NCBI GenBank assembly: GCA_022605405.1
Contig: JABYQQ010000014.1
Coordinates: 868,001-932,000, forward strand
From: Earliella scabrosa
Taxonomy: Eukaryota; Basidiomycota; Agaricomycetes; Polyporales; Polyporaceae
Reading direction: 5' to 3'
DNA: 64,000 bases
In this document: piece after piece, positions 47,783-61,208 of the stretch
How positions within the stretch are numbered: the stretch's first letter is position 1
Layout: every line of letters starts with the position of its first letter
Program-made: the position numbers and the translations under genes
Notes under the pieces: model-generated
Told to the model about the DNA's origin: nothing
Database searches by the model: none
The model's input: the letters and a program-made list of their open reading frames with translations, nothing else

Positions 47783-49233
47783 TCACCATTTGGTGTCTGT
47801 CTTGGGCTCGCGGTCCACACATACATCGAACTGCCAGTCCCCAGTCCTCCTCGCCCACCTGTACATCTTCATGCCACCATACCCACCGCGCGGGCCCCGC
47901 ATCTCGTCGTAAAACTCCTCAAACAGCGCAGGCGCGTCCTGACGAATGAAGAAGGCCCGGAAGGAGCGCATCATGTCGTAGACCATCATAGTATCCGGTT
48001 CCCCCTCCACAAGGCCAACCTGGAACTTCAACGTGAACAGCTTGTCGCCCCATATATTTGGCGGGACCGTGGAGGCAATCTCCAGAGGGGCCGCGTCCGT
48101 CGTCGGGTATTGGAATCCATGGCCAGGGGCGGACGGATTGTGGGTCAGCACTTTGAGATGCGCGTGTTCTAGGCCGGGCAGAGCGGTTCGGAAGGGGATC
48201 GTGCACCACTGGCCACCCTTGAGCGAACGACAGGTCACTTTGTGGGCCGGCCAGTCCGCGTTCTGACATGCTGCAAGATGGGAACTTGGTAAAGGTGTGT
48301 TGCGCGATTTGCATGAGCTGTACTGACCGGAACCACAGTACGAGATCAGATGGCACTGTGAGCACCGGCTCGTTGTCATCATACCGCATATAGCGCAAGC
48401 CTGCTTCTCGTTGAGCTTCGCGAGCATGTCGGACTCGAGCGGTTCGAGGGGAAGGATGAGGGAGACCTTGAACCGTTCTTCGCCTCGCCCCCTCTCGACC
48501 GGAAACTCGGGTGGGACAAGGGGCGCGTTGTGATCCAGAAGTTTCAAAAAGAGTTTCTGCTCAAGCAGGCTGGCCGTGATGTCGAATACGGAATCCCCAA
48601 GGGCGGGGGCGTTCGACTTGCATTGGTCGGAGACCCAATGCAGACCCTCGACAACGTTGTCGGTGTTGAAGTGACGATAGAGCACTACAATCGCCGGTGT
48701 ATCTTTGTTGATCTCGAACACCGCGATCATCTACGACCGGGTATGCTTGAGATCAAAGGGGCGCGAACGAAAATGCAAGCAACGTTACGCACCCGGAGTT
48801 TGACGGCGGACACTGCGCCCGTCTCGTCCTGCAAGACGGACCACCTCGCCCCGCCGTCAAGGAACATCGCGAGGTTCATGATGGTCTGTCGCATGTCCTC
48901 GAAAGGGCTCACGTACAGCCTGGGGGCGGGGCGTTTCGTCTCCGCGACTGCTGCCTCGATGATCTGCCTTGCCTCGTCTACGTTGCCCCTGCCCATCGCG
49001 TCGAATACAGAGCGGGCAGATTCGTCGAGTTCCCCAGGAGTCGCGAGAGGCCAGCGTTTCAGAGCCATAAGATTGAAGTGCGGTGGGAGACGAGTTCTGT
49101 GCTGAGAGGCGTCGAGTGCACTGAGGAGACGACGCTCGAGGGCGGCATCTGGAAGAGTGGTGCTCGCTGGGATCTCGAGGCCCATGGTCTTGAGGATTTC
49201 GAGGAGTTCATCGCGAGTGAGAGTAGGGTCCAT
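47783..49233 (-). CDS. MYND zinc-finger protein, family copy D
   Basis: Exons 49233-48793, 48730-48328, 48270-47783 give 443 residues. It starts MDPTLTRDELLEILKTMGLE, one residue longer at the N-terminus than the others. The middle module reads FEINKDTPAIVVLYRHF. The finger runs ACAICGMMTTSRCSQC to CQNADWPAHKVTC. In the core, HLISYC replaces the QSVSYC seen in A and B, but every zinc ligand is kept. The C-terminal domain has NIWGDKLFTLKFQVGL and ends GGMKMYRWARRTGDWQF. It lies 150 nt upstream of copy C in the same direction; no TATAAG is visible at the expected place, only AATAAG. Confidence 0.94.
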
Positions 49234-49938
49234 GGTGGATGAGGACAGGAGGAACGCAGCTCGCTGACTTATTGGGATCCGGACTTACAGAGAGGGCGAC
49301 GGCTCCGAGTCCGACATGGGCCAAGACACCTTGCTGAGGCTCCTGATAACTAGTAACTCCAGGGAGACTCGCTTCGCCTGCTCCGGTCCATCCTACGCTG
49401 TGCTCGGAAGACTAGATTGAGACGAAACAGACGGGAGCGTTTTGGTGATGGAGGTCAACATGGTGGTAGTGCGCAAAGGGCACCCGCGCTCGTCTCTCCG
49501 AGTCCGACCCGCGCCTCTTCAGGTTCTCCCCGGGCCTCCGCTTCCTGACTTTGATGGGCACTACTTACGCTGTGCACTGTTCTGAGCTCTCAAGCTTCAA
49601 GACCCAAGGCGGATTGCCTTGCGATCCAAAGTCTGACTTTGACAATCATACACTATGGCCCATGTGCTTCGTACCACGCACCCGTAGTCTATCCTGGGCA
49701 ACGTTCCACACGCGATGGATAGGACCAAAGTCATCAGGGCACGTTCGTGCGGAGGACGCGAACTTCGAACGCATCGTTCGGAAGATGGAACGTGGAACGT
49801 CGAGAGCAGGTATGCCAGCTCAACCCACTAGGACGTTCTGATTCGCATCTGGTCATCCAGCAGGTGCCTGGGGTGATATACACACGAGAACGGTTCGGCT
49901 AGATGCCCACTCATTCGCACCTCGTCGTCTGCACCCCA
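49234..49938. other. Divergent intergenic region
   Basis: About 700 nt between MYND copy D and the phosphatase-fold gene, which point away from each other. Shared promoter region; no additional gene or repeat seen. Confidence 0.45.
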
Positions 49939-51213
49939 ATGTTCACGCTTCGAGCGTTGCTGGCTCTCGCGCTCGCCGCAGGCCTCGGGGTGGTGCACGC
50001 AGACGAGCGCATCCGCCTCGCGACGTACAACATCCGCCAGGACGTCTACCCCAACAGCATCACGGTCCAGCAGTCCATCGACTCCCTCCCCGACCCTCTC
50101 AAGAAGCCCACCATCTACTATGGCAAGGTGTTCGAGCAGCCATGGAGCACGCGGCGGATCAAGGTGTACCAGCACCTGAGGAACGAGGGCATCGTTTTGG
50201 CTGGTGAGTGTTCGATCCTTCTGCAAAGTGACGGAGAGCAGCGGTATATTGAGGAGCACGCGGGACAGGCTTCCAAGAGGCCCTCATCCGGCAGGTTAAC
50301 GACCTCGCTGAGCTGTTTGGCGACGACTGGGCATGGGTCGGGGTCGGGCGCGACGACGGCATCGCAAAGGGCGAGTTCAACCCCATCTTCTACAAGAAGT
50401 ACGGCACGCCCCTCTCTTCATCTCGCAACTCACTCAGATCTCCCGCTTGCTCTCGCACCCAGGTCCGCCTTCGAGCTCGTGTCCAACGACACCTTCTGGC
50501 TCTCGTACGTCCCCATCCCTCTCTCCCACCCATGTCCGTCCCACATACCCCCACCCACGCAGCAACACCCCATTCGAGCCCTCCAAATACCCCGGCGCAG
50601 GCTCCACCCGCATCTGCACCGTCACCCGCCTCACGCTCACCTCCGACCCAACCAACAACACCCCGCTCACCCTCCTCAACACGCACCTCGACAACCTCTC
50701 CTCCGCCCAACGCGCCCTCGGCGCCTCCCTCCTCCTCCTCCGCGCGCGGCACGAAGCCCACGCAACGCGCGGGCCCGTCCTCCTCTCCGGCGACCTCAAC
50801 AGTCCCCCCTCCGGCTCCGGCGCGGGCGCGTACCAGATCCTCACCGGCCAGGCCCCGCCCGTTGCGATCAACGCGACGTTCGCCGCGCGCTACGCCGTCC
50901 CCGAGGGTGTGGACGAGTTTAGGATGCTCGATCTGCGCGCGGAGACGCCGAGGGTGAGGGTGAGCGGGGAGCACGCGACGTATACCGGCTTTGGGCTCCC
51001 GTTCGACACGTCGGCGTACTCGCGGATCGACTTCTTGTTCGCGGGGAGCAACGGGCAGTGGTGAGTACTAGTACTTGTGGTCGTTGCATGACCGAACTCA
51101 CGCGTTGTGGACGTAGGAGTGCGGACGCGTACCGCGTCGGGTCTTCGCTGACGGACGACGGTGTCCTGGCGAGCGACCACCGGCCGGTCTTTGCGGATGT
51201 GACGTTGCAGTGA
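49939..51213 (+). CDS. Secreted endonuclease/exonuclease/phosphatase-fold protein
   Basis: A metal-dependent phosphoesterase-like enzyme of the EEP (DNase I-like) fold. Exons 49939-50203, 50269-50398, 50463-50504, 50563-51060, 51117-51213 close in frame to 343 residues. The signal peptide is MFTLRALLALALAAGLGVVHA. Signature motifs follow in order: RLATYNIRQD (metal-side Asn), GFQEALIRQVNDL (metal Glu), LLNTHLDNLS (catalytic His), LLSGDLNSPPSG (catalytic Asp and Asn), YSRIDFLF and ASDHRPVFADV (SDH). All catalytic positions are present. Substrate cannot be read: nucleic acid, phospholipid or inositol phosphate are all possible. The start at 49939 is preferred over an in-frame ATG at 49903 because it gives a clean signal peptide. 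Confidence 0.92.
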
Positions 51214-51803
51214 TTGTACTCCTCGAGAGGCGCAGCCTATGTAGTGTTGCGTGTCTGTATACATGGCATATACGGGCAGCGTTGCGATCATTGCAGCCCT
51301 GGTCCCTAGACTGACCATCATCCCTGCGGGCATACCTGATCGTCATACTGAGCAACCACTCGCCACAGCGCCCGTCGGAAGCAATGCTTTGCAACCCGTC
51401 CGCGCAAGCAATACTGCAAACGCATGCATACGATGATGACTAGAGATAGAGGTAGGGGTGGAATGATGTACAAATGCAACGAGAAAGCATGCCAATATAC
51501 ACAGCAAGATACCGCTTCAGACTTCTTCCGCTCACAACCCACATACGCAGGGGAGCCTACGCACATAAACCAACGGCCAGCGCCCATTCCGTCTTCGTCT
51601 CCGTCTCCGTCTCCGTGTTCATCTCCCGGGCGGCCTGTCGTGCTCATCTGTGTTGCGGAAACCCCGAGTCAGCCCCCTCCCTCGTCTCCTGCTGACACAG
51701 CGAACGGAGGACCAGACCAGGGGACATGGGGGAATGCGAGCAGACATTGGAGGGGGGCAGAGGAGCAGATGGACAGAGGGGAGCGGCGGCGATAGAGCGG
51801 GGC
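51214..51803. other. Convergent intergenic with short repeat
   Basis: About 590 nt between two converging genes. Contains a short ctccgt microsatellite at about 51590-51617. No gene supported. Confidence 0.45.
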
Positions 51804-53720
<1,917 letters not shown>

Positions 53721-55067
53721 TCTGAGAGGCTCTGTGCTGGGGTCGTACTGGATGTCGGACGAGATGGGTGTGGGCGACGATAGGATGTCGATGGAGAGCA
53801 AGGGAAGGGAGGGGAAGCAGGAGCAGAGCGCGTTACTTATAATTAGGGTTATAGCACACTTGATGCAGTACTCACACCCTCCTGATGCGAATCTCGGCTC
53901 GCGTCCGGCGCACGTCCGGCACGTCTTCCGTCCTCTCCGCCATCCTCTCCGCGATGCCTCTCCCCGTCCCGCCTCTCGGTGCCGTGTCCGGCGAGGCCGT
54001 GCGCAGTGGGCTGTGGACTGGCCGAAGGCGGCGCGGCCACCGGTGCAGAGAGCGGTGCGGACGACGCCCACGCTCCTTCTGCCGTCCTCACCTTGTACTC
54101 TTCGCCCTGCTTCTGTGTCTGATGTGCGCCTGGGCTTGGATATCGATGGCTGTCGTTGCTGCTCTGCCCTGAACGGCTCTCCTTGCTGCGATGAGAACGG
54201 AGCGACCGACTGTGCTGGGAGCCCATGTGGAGGTGATGTGTGAAGTGAAGACTTGTGCAATGTGGACGATTAGGCGAGGATACGGTATTGGTGCAGCAGG
54301 GTGGATGTGGCAGAGGTCAGTCATCGCTGAGCGTCGTGTCGGTATATATACACCCGAACAGCTCGCTGTCTTCCATTTCAACCAACACCACGCCCCGCGG
54401 GCGTGCTCCGAGAAGCGATCGTATCTGGCGTCGACTCTGCTGCGAGTTCCCTCGCCCAGCTCGAGAGGCTGTGGTGCACCGCCGAATAGCCGCTGTGGCG
54501 GCTTCTCGCTCGCGTACGTCTACCCCGTCCTCTTGCAGCTTGCTCACAAATGCGCTGCCACCTCCCAGAAGTACTCGCCTTCCTGTGCACGTGTGTCTAT
54601 GCTATGCCTGTACGTATGCTGTTCAAAAATCCGATCCCTACTACAGTCACCCACGAAGTCCGCATTGGCGCGCTTGAGTTCGTCACCGCGTACGGCTCAT
54701 GTCATGTTGAACAGCCTTTGCTCACAGCCGAACGCGCCGTCCCTCATCGCTCGATACCCTGGGCTTGGATAGAACTTCGGCTTGAAGCCGTCTCTTGTGC
54801 CGAAGCATTGCTGCATATCATATGCCTGCGTGTGGTCGCAATGCAGTTATCCCCGTATGCCTATGCCTATCGGGCCCGCCAAGCACGCTTGAACTTCAGT
54901 GACGTCCAGGCGAAGAACGGCGAGCGATGTATGTGACGTCACTGATGAGTAGGTACTGGGCTATTATCGTCCTGCTCAGACTTGAAACAAATAATCGCGT
55001 CCAAACCCTCCTAGGTCCAGTCCGGGCTCTCGGGGTGAGTGAGAAGTCCATCAGGAGTGACAAAAAG
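53721..55067. other. Upstream region of the CaMK gene
   Basis: About 1.3 kb up to the tRNA-Arg gene. It contains a 125-codon minus-strand frame (53849-54226) starting MGSQHSRSLRSHRSKESR, 129 nt ahead of the kinase start, which could be a leader ORF or chance. Nothing else is supported; the other open frames here are Ser/Arg/Pro text without splice sites. Confidence 0.4.
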
Positions 55068-55162
55068 CGACCAACCTGGGAGTCGAACCCAGAATCTTCA
55101 GCTTGTTCCCCTACCCATAGTAGGACCGGAAACTGACGCCTTAACCATTAGGCCAGCCGGCC
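55068..55162 (-). tRNA. tRNA-Arg (CCG) with 22-nt intron
   Basis: Folded by eye: acceptor stem GGCCGGC pairs with GTTGGTC using three G-U pairs. The D-arm is GCCTAATGGTTAAGGC, the anticodon stem TCAGT/GCTGA, the variable loop AGATT and the T-arm CTGGG-TTCGACT-CCCAG; the discriminator is G. The anticodon loop is 29 nt, so 22 nt (55104-55125 on the plus strand) is an intron one base after anticodon CCG, which reads CGG (arginine). The mature length is 73 nt. Confidence 0.9.
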
Positions 55163-55231
55163 GACAAACGACCTTCCTCATTGGTGCACCTGAGGGGCTG
55201 CGCAATATGGATGCTAACTTGCCTCCATACT

Positions 55232-55237
55232 TATAAG
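55232..55237 (+). promoter_or_regulatory. TATA box of MYND copy E
   Basis: TATAAG 51 nt before the start codon at 55288. The tRNA-Arg gene starts (on the other strand) only 70 nt upstream. Confidence 0.5.
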
Positions 55238-55287
55238 TGCGCACTGCACGCTGTCCCTGTCTCATTCGCGACTTGTTCACAACTACC

Positions 55288-56755
55288 ATGGAACCACTCA
55301 CCCGTGCAGATATACTCCAGACACTGGCATCTCTCGGTGTTGAGCTCCCTGCTGACACCAAGCTTCCAGACGGCGCTCTGCAGACGCGCCTTCGAGAGGC
55401 CCTAGATGCTGCTCAATACAAAGACCATCTTCCGCCCTCTCTTGACTTGGGGACGCTGCCGGGATGGCCCCTATCAGCTCCTGGCCAATCTACGCCCTCT
55501 TCCCGGACACTTCTCGCAGCTTTCCAGAGGGGCAACCTGGACGAGGCGCGACAGGCCTTCGAGGGGACTCTCGACGACATTATCTCCAGCGGCGCGAACC
55601 CGTTCATGGAGCTCCGCCGGGCGATCACGCGCATGGCGCACTTCGTGGACAACGGCAGCTTGTGGTGGCTCATTCGCGACGGGCGCGACGAGAAGCGCGC
55701 CATCAGCATCCGCGTCCGTCAAGCTTTTCCCGTCTGACCAGCGTTTTCGTCCTGTTGACGACGATGACCCCTATATCGTTAGGTCGTCTCGGTCCTGCGA
55801 ATCGACGAGAAGACTCCCGCGCTGGTCGTGCTCTATCGTCCCTTTGACCGCTCGAGTGGCAGTACCAAGTGGATCCAGGAACAGGTCGCCCACACCCCAT
55901 CCGATGCCGGGAGGGCCGTCGCGATGAGTGTCTCGCCACTCGAGTACAAGATCCTGCTCAAGGTCCTCAAGGGAAACGCCTCACTCGTCCCCGAGGGCTT
56001 CGCGATCGAGCGGCGGTCGAGCGAGAAGCAGTTCCACGCGTCCGTGCTGCTCCCGATCGGACCGCTCGAGTACAGCGCCTTGGCGAAGCTCAACAGCCAG
56101 GTTGGATGTGCCGTGTGTGGGAAGTCGGGGGCGAGCCGGTGTTCACGGTGCCAATCCATCTCGTACTGCGGCTCCAGTATGTGCTATGAGGCCTAGATCG
56201 TGCGCATTTCTGACTCGGAGCCCCAACGCAGCATGCCAGAGTGCCGATTGGGCGAACCACAAGGACGCATGTCGGGAACACTCGCTCCGGGACGCGCAGT
56301 GGGTGTCCATCGAGATGTCCTCGCTGCCGATCAGCCCGCGGAGGCTCGGAATGGCAGACTCGGGGAAGGACTGGCACGCGGCGACCCTCAACAAGTACAG
56401 CAACATCGACCTCGGCTTCTCGGACAAGACGAGCGCGGCCAACAAGCTCGACCCGTCGAACGCACCCCCGAACGAGCACGCAGACAGGCTCTTCCTCATC
56501 AAGCTGCAGGGCGGGCTGCCCGGGATGGGCCCGCCGGGCCATTTCATGATCTACGACCGCAAGCGCACGTTCCAGACGTTCATGCAGCGCGATAGCGACC
56601 CTGCCCGATTTGTTGCGGTGCTCACAGAGATGACGGCGTCCCCTCGGACGAAGTACGACGGCTGCAAGATGTATCGATGGGCGAAGAGGACGGGTGACTG
56701 GGAGCTCAGCCTATGCTTGGACCGCGAGCCAAAGCCGGACATGTGCAGGTGGTGA
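55288..56755 (+). CDS. MYND zinc-finger protein, family copy E (inverted)
   Basis: Fifth paralogue, on the opposite strand and 6 kb from copy D. Exons 55288-55713, 55783-56176, 56232-56755 give 447 residues, with the same intron phases (0, then 1). It starts MEPLTRADILQTLASLGVEL. The middle module reads LRIDEKTPALVVLYRPF. The finger runs GCAVCGKSGASRCSRC to CQSADWANHKDAC, with Asn where the other copies have Pro. The C-terminal domain has NEHADRLFLIKLQGGL and ends KMYRWAKRTGDWELSLCLD. The first intron has donor gtccgt as in copy C. The segment between finger and C-terminal domain is longest here. The tRNA-Arg gene abuts its promoter, a possible duplication or inversion breakpoint. Confidence 0.94.
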
Positions 56756-57384
56756 TGTCAGTGAAGAACAAAAAGCGCAAGCAGTTGTGAACAACAGAAA
56801 GACGCAGCATTTGTATGTGTACCACCACTCACTTGTAACACTATGTACTTGGTTATTTCCTCGGCAACTTGATTGTTTTGGCATGTTTGTCAACGGCTTG
56901 ATCAAAACTTCCTTATACAGTCGATCGAGAGTCAAACTTTGCAGACGTCGACTCTTGCACTTCGCGGCTCGCCGCTCTCTGTCTCAGGTTGGTTGACTTC
57001 ATGGATTTATCCGCACTTCCTTCATGCGTTGGCCAAACCTCGGCCAGTGTGAAGGCGACTTGATGACTCCGTCGTTGAGCCTTCTTCCCGCTGACCAGTG
57101 CGCTATGACCATTTTGAAGTTCGACCTTGTGCCCCATAGAGAGGTCTCTTGCCCACACTGAGTTCTATCAGAGAAGCTCAGCAAGTGCATGTAGCACGTT
57201 GCAGCCTTCGCCGAACCTTCGTTCATGCGGAATTTATTCCGACGGTACCGGAGGGCCCGCCATGACTCATATGATTGCCACACCCCATCGCGGGTGGATC
57301 GATTCACGGACCTACTTGTTGTCTAGTGCAATCACCTCAGCCCACCAGACTGACCAACCGTTGCAGTGTTCTAATCATACAACC
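56756..57384. other. Intergenic, upstream of acyltransferase
   Basis: About 630 nt, no gene seen. Contains the promoter of the acyltransferase gene. Confidence 0.45.
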
Positions 57385-59051
57385 ATGGCCCACATCGCCC
57401 CAGGTACGTAGTGAGGGATACTAGTCGAGTCTTGACACTGACGTGTACACCTTTGGCAGACGTTCATGTCGAATCCATCTCCCGCACCCGCCTGCTCCCG
57501 AAGCAGCGGTCGGAAGGCTCAGCGCACACCGTACCGCTCTCAATCCTAGACAACTCAGTCGTTCGATTCGCGCTGACCAGTGCGGTGTGGTACTTCGACT
57601 CTCCCCCTGAGGCTGGAGCCAAAGCAGCGTTCGACTCGGATGCACTCACAGAATCCCTCCAGATCACGCTCAATTCCTATCCACAGTGGGCGGGTCAGCT
57701 GCACTGGCTCCCATACGATCCAGCCAACGGACAGCGCCACGGACGCGTGGCCCTCACCTACGGCTCCTCCTCCGACCCAGGGATCGAACTCATCCACGCA
57801 CGCTGCTCTAACACGCTCGCGTCGCTCGTCCCAGACAGCCGCCAACGCATCGCGAGCGGGGCATGGAACGCAGACTCGTTTCCGTCCCAGCAGCTCCTCG
57901 CGCCCACATCGCTCGCGCTGCACAACAGAAACGAGTATATGGGCCTGCCGTGCGTCTCTGTCCAGCTCACGGCCTTCGCATGCGGCGGGTTCAGCGTCGG
58001 GCTGAGGCTTGTCCACTGCATCGCGGACGCGATCGCGATGTTCCAGTTCGTCAAGGACTGGGCGGCCGTGCACCGTGCACTCCTCCAGAGCTCGGGGCAG
58101 CCGAGCCTTCCGGTGCCCAATCCGATCTTCGACCCTGCCCTCCTGGACAAGGCTGCAGGCGACATGAAAGCAGACGGGCCTGATCCCGCGCTCCTCAGCG
58201 TTGCACAGGCCCTGCCAATGCATCGATACGACTGGTGGTCGTCCGCGAATGGGTGTCCCGCACCCATGCTCCCAGCCACGCAGGTTCCGGAGGTCCTGCG
58301 CGGCACGGATATCGGACCGCCTGGAGAGCCCATGCCCTGGTCCGAGTGGGACGTGTTGGCACCAGTCGCGCACTACCTCGTCTACTTCGCGCCCGCGGAG
58401 GTGCAGCGCATGTGGGAGGACGCGTCGCGCCACCAAGACCCATCCGCGCCCCGGATCTCCCGCCTCGACGCGCTCCTCGCCTTCGTCTGGCGGCTCATCG
58501 TCCGCGCCCGCGGCATGGCGCACGACCCGGAGCTGATCAACATGGCGGTCACGATCGGCGTGCGCTCCCGCCTCTCGCCCCCTCTGCCGGACGCATTCCT
58601 CGGGTCCCCCATCACCCTCGCGCGCGTGAGCCTGACGGGCGAGGAGATCGTCTCTGCAGAGTCCGTCGCCCCGGCCGCGAGCGCGATCCGCGCGGCCATG
58701 TCGCAGTTCACGCCCCCATCGATCTCTGCCCTCCTGCACGAGATGATGCACGCGGTGAACCCGCAGCGGACCTGGCGTGCGTTCCTCGGCCGGCGACACT
58801 CGATCGTCACGTCGTGGCAGAACCTCGATGCGTATGGGGTGGACTTTGGAGGGGGAGCGCCGCCCCGCTATGTCGACGCGGTGATGCCGAGCATGGACGG
58901 GTGCATCCATGTGATGGAGGCGGGGCCCCTTGGGGCGGGGAACGGTGGTCGGTGGTATGCTGAGCCGGTCTGCGTGTCCCTGCATCTTGCGGCGGACGTC
59001 ATGGACAAGCTGCTCAAGGACCCGGAGCTGCGAAAGTATCGAGATGCCTAG
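57385..59051 (+). CDS. BAHD-type acyltransferase
   Basis: A CoA-dependent acyltransferase of the fungal 'transferase' (BAHD-like) family, which esterifies hydroxyl or amine groups of small molecules. A 19-nt first exon (57385-57403, MAHIAP plus one base) splices to 57460-59051, giving 536 residues. RLVHCIADAIAM holds the HxxxD catalytic motif (His as general base). Near the C-terminus, VDFGGGAPPRY occupies the place of the DFGWG structural motif, with Gly for Trp. The N-terminal VPLSILDNSVV and the long insertion around YDWWSSANGCP are family-like. No signal peptide, so cytosolic. No terpene or polyketide synthase lies nearby, so the substrate is open. Confidence 0.9.
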
Positions 59052-59229
59052 GCCGAACAGGTGATACTTCAGGAAGCCTCTAGAGAGCACAACCGCTAGG
59101 TACTACGCAGAGAGATGTTTCGATGCGAGAGCGAGCGATGTCATTTCCCTCGATACCCTCAGCTGAGGCTGAACTTGAGCTTGAAGGATCCTCGCAGGCT
59201 GATCAGCATGTAAACGTCAATTGTGATCT
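59052..59229. other. Spacer after acyltransferase
   Basis: Short convergent spacer; nothing recognised. Confidence 0.4.
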
Positions 59230-59813
59230 TCATACGCTATCCTTCAAGTAATGCCACCCTCCGGGCTCCGACATGCTGCCCCGTCTCCTCGCTCCCGACC
59301 CCGAGGCCGGCTGCCTCGGAGCTCGCATTCGCCGCAGCGGATACGATTGGTATGACGGAGGGAGGGTCGACGTCGTGCCACGCAAATCAAGTTCGTTCAA
59401 GTCATTCCGCCCAGGCAGTCGTTGCGTCTGCGCAGGCCACCCCTGCAATCCGCGCGCCTCCATCAAGCGATCGACGTCGTCTCTCTGGTTTTTTGTGCAT
59501 GCTTGCCGAAGGTTGCGCAACATGTCTTCCACGGCGAAGTTGACGATGGCGGGGGAGTGGTCTGCGCGGAGCGTATGTTAGAGGACTCTGCTTCATGGCC
59601 AATGCCAAGACAGCGACGGGGTGGAGAGATGAGGGGAGAGGTCCGAGATAGCGGCACGACAGGTTCGTGAGCTTTCGATCCGTCAATCAGCCTTTCGGTG
59701 CGTTCAGTTTTCTGCCCGTTTTCCCACTCTTCCGCACGTATCGTCCGTCTGACGTCAATGTAACGATGTCGGTTGCGCCTGGCCAAACTGGTCGAACGCG
59801 GCTCTTCTGTCAC
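59230..59813 (-). pseudogene. Frameshifted remnant of the mucin-like membrane protein
   Basis: C-terminal cytoplasmic-tail sequence related to the intact gene at 61205-62893, but spread over three frames. SRTSPLISPPRR (compare ASPLISRQRR in the intact copy) is in one frame, ERRRRSLDGGARIAG (compare ARRRSVDGGVRLAG) in a second, and TTSTLPPSYQSYP (compare AASTLPPLYQPYP) in a third, in the correct order. No signal peptide, ectodomain or membrane helix remains. I read this as a dead copy with at least two frameshifts. Confidence 0.7.
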
Positions 59814-60449
59814 CGCGCGTAGTCGAGTTGTCGAGCGGCGCAGGTTCGAAGGTTAGTCGAGGCGCGAAGCGTACCGTAGATGGTAGTTTAGACGCTCGTA
59901 AGAGCACAGCTTGTACCACGACCCGCGACCATCTCGTCGAATAGAGCCGCGACCCCTGCGCGACCCCCTCGTTTCCCTTTACTTCTGCGACCCGCGACCG
60001 CGCTCGTCATCTCTTGTCCACTGTGAACACCCCGAGACGCTCCAGATTTCATTGCGACCCTTAGTCAAGGTGCCCAGTCTTGCCGAACCGCGTGCGTCGT
60101 CGAACGCCACGTCGAACCCGTCCTCACTCTTCCCCGTTCCACTCGGACGTCTCAAGACCCTGACGAACCCATTGGACCGGTAGCGCAACTCGTCGGAGCC
60201 AACTACCAGCCTCCGGAGATCAAGTCTTCGCGCACCCGCATCGTCGGTAGACGCCTAGCGTAGGAGCTCGTCGAACGCGTCGTCGAGCGAGTGCCCCTCG
60301 TTCCGAGTGCCTGCGGACAGCATAGGCGAGTTCCTACGCATATTTGACACGTTCCTTCGTAGTACACATCACTTCTTTCCCATTCGATCCTTGATCCCAT
60401 TCCCTTCACATCCACACACACACACCCCTTTGATCCGGCAACGAGAACA
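59814..60449. other. Intergenic between family remnants
   Basis: About 640 nt, no gene. Has recurrent cgacccgcgacc-like words near 59915-60000 and a short ACACAC run near 60414-60425. Confidence 0.4.
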
Positions 60450-61208
60450 CTAGACCCTCGCACACACATGCTTGTGGCTGAATATAATATATACAGTCTT
60501 TGTTTCTATCTCAGGGACACCACACCCGTTACAGTCGCAGAGCAGCTCGTCCGCAGGGCTGTATGGGGGCGCTGTGCTCTCCATGGTCGGCGCTGTTGCA
60601 AACGTGTGAGATCCCAATCCGCGTCCGCGGGCATGCTTCTCTGAGGGGACTGCCAGCGAAGTCAAGCCAGCATCTGCGCTTTGTGAGTCTGCGTTCCGCC
60701 TCCGGGCTCACTATGCCTACTCACCGAATGGATGCGCTTTTCTCTGATCTTCGCTCTTGTAGCTGCGGCGACGGTGCCACAAGCATGCGCCAAACACGAG
60801 CAGTAGGATGGAGTTCGCTACGCCAATAGCGATATATGCTCCAGCCGTCAGGCTGCGTCGCTGCTGCCCTACAGCGCCCGGATTTCTCCCTTTACCGGCA
60901 GCACCTGGACGCGAAGCACTGCTCGACGGACCCGGTCTGTGTGACTGAGGGGAGATATGAGCATCAGGGGTGAGTGATGCATTGTCTTTATGTAACGACG
61001 AGAGTGCACTTTCATATTCCACCTCACTGTGCTTCGAAAGCTCACACCATGAACACCATGATGTCTGATAGCTGCAACTCGATGTCATCGCGCTATCGCT
61101 CACTACAAGATGATTATCCGGTTGTCGACAGTCCTGAACACTAGGTGCGACCCGAACCCAAAGCTCACGACTAATGGTACATCTACTCAGTCCGTTCCAG
61201 AACGTCAA
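60450..61208 (-). pseudogene. 5'-truncated copy of the mucin-like membrane protein
   Basis: Keeps a Ser/Pro-rich stalk (SPQSHRPGPSSSASRPG), the membrane helix LTAGAYIAIGVANSILLLVF followed by basic HRRRSYKSE, the PFG splice junction (donor gtgagt after the base at about 60723) and a short tail ending at 60450 (TAPPYSPADELL). The signal peptide and ectodomain of the intact copy are missing: upstream sequence up to 61208 has no relation to them and the next gene begins there. Without a start or ectodomain this is probably a pseudogene, though a new short transcript is possible. Confidence 0.65.

Noticed and set aside
54191..54772. 193-codon plus-strand frame upstream of the tRNA-Arg gene
   Set aside because: No domain or splice structure; several overlapping frames of similar length occupy the same interval.
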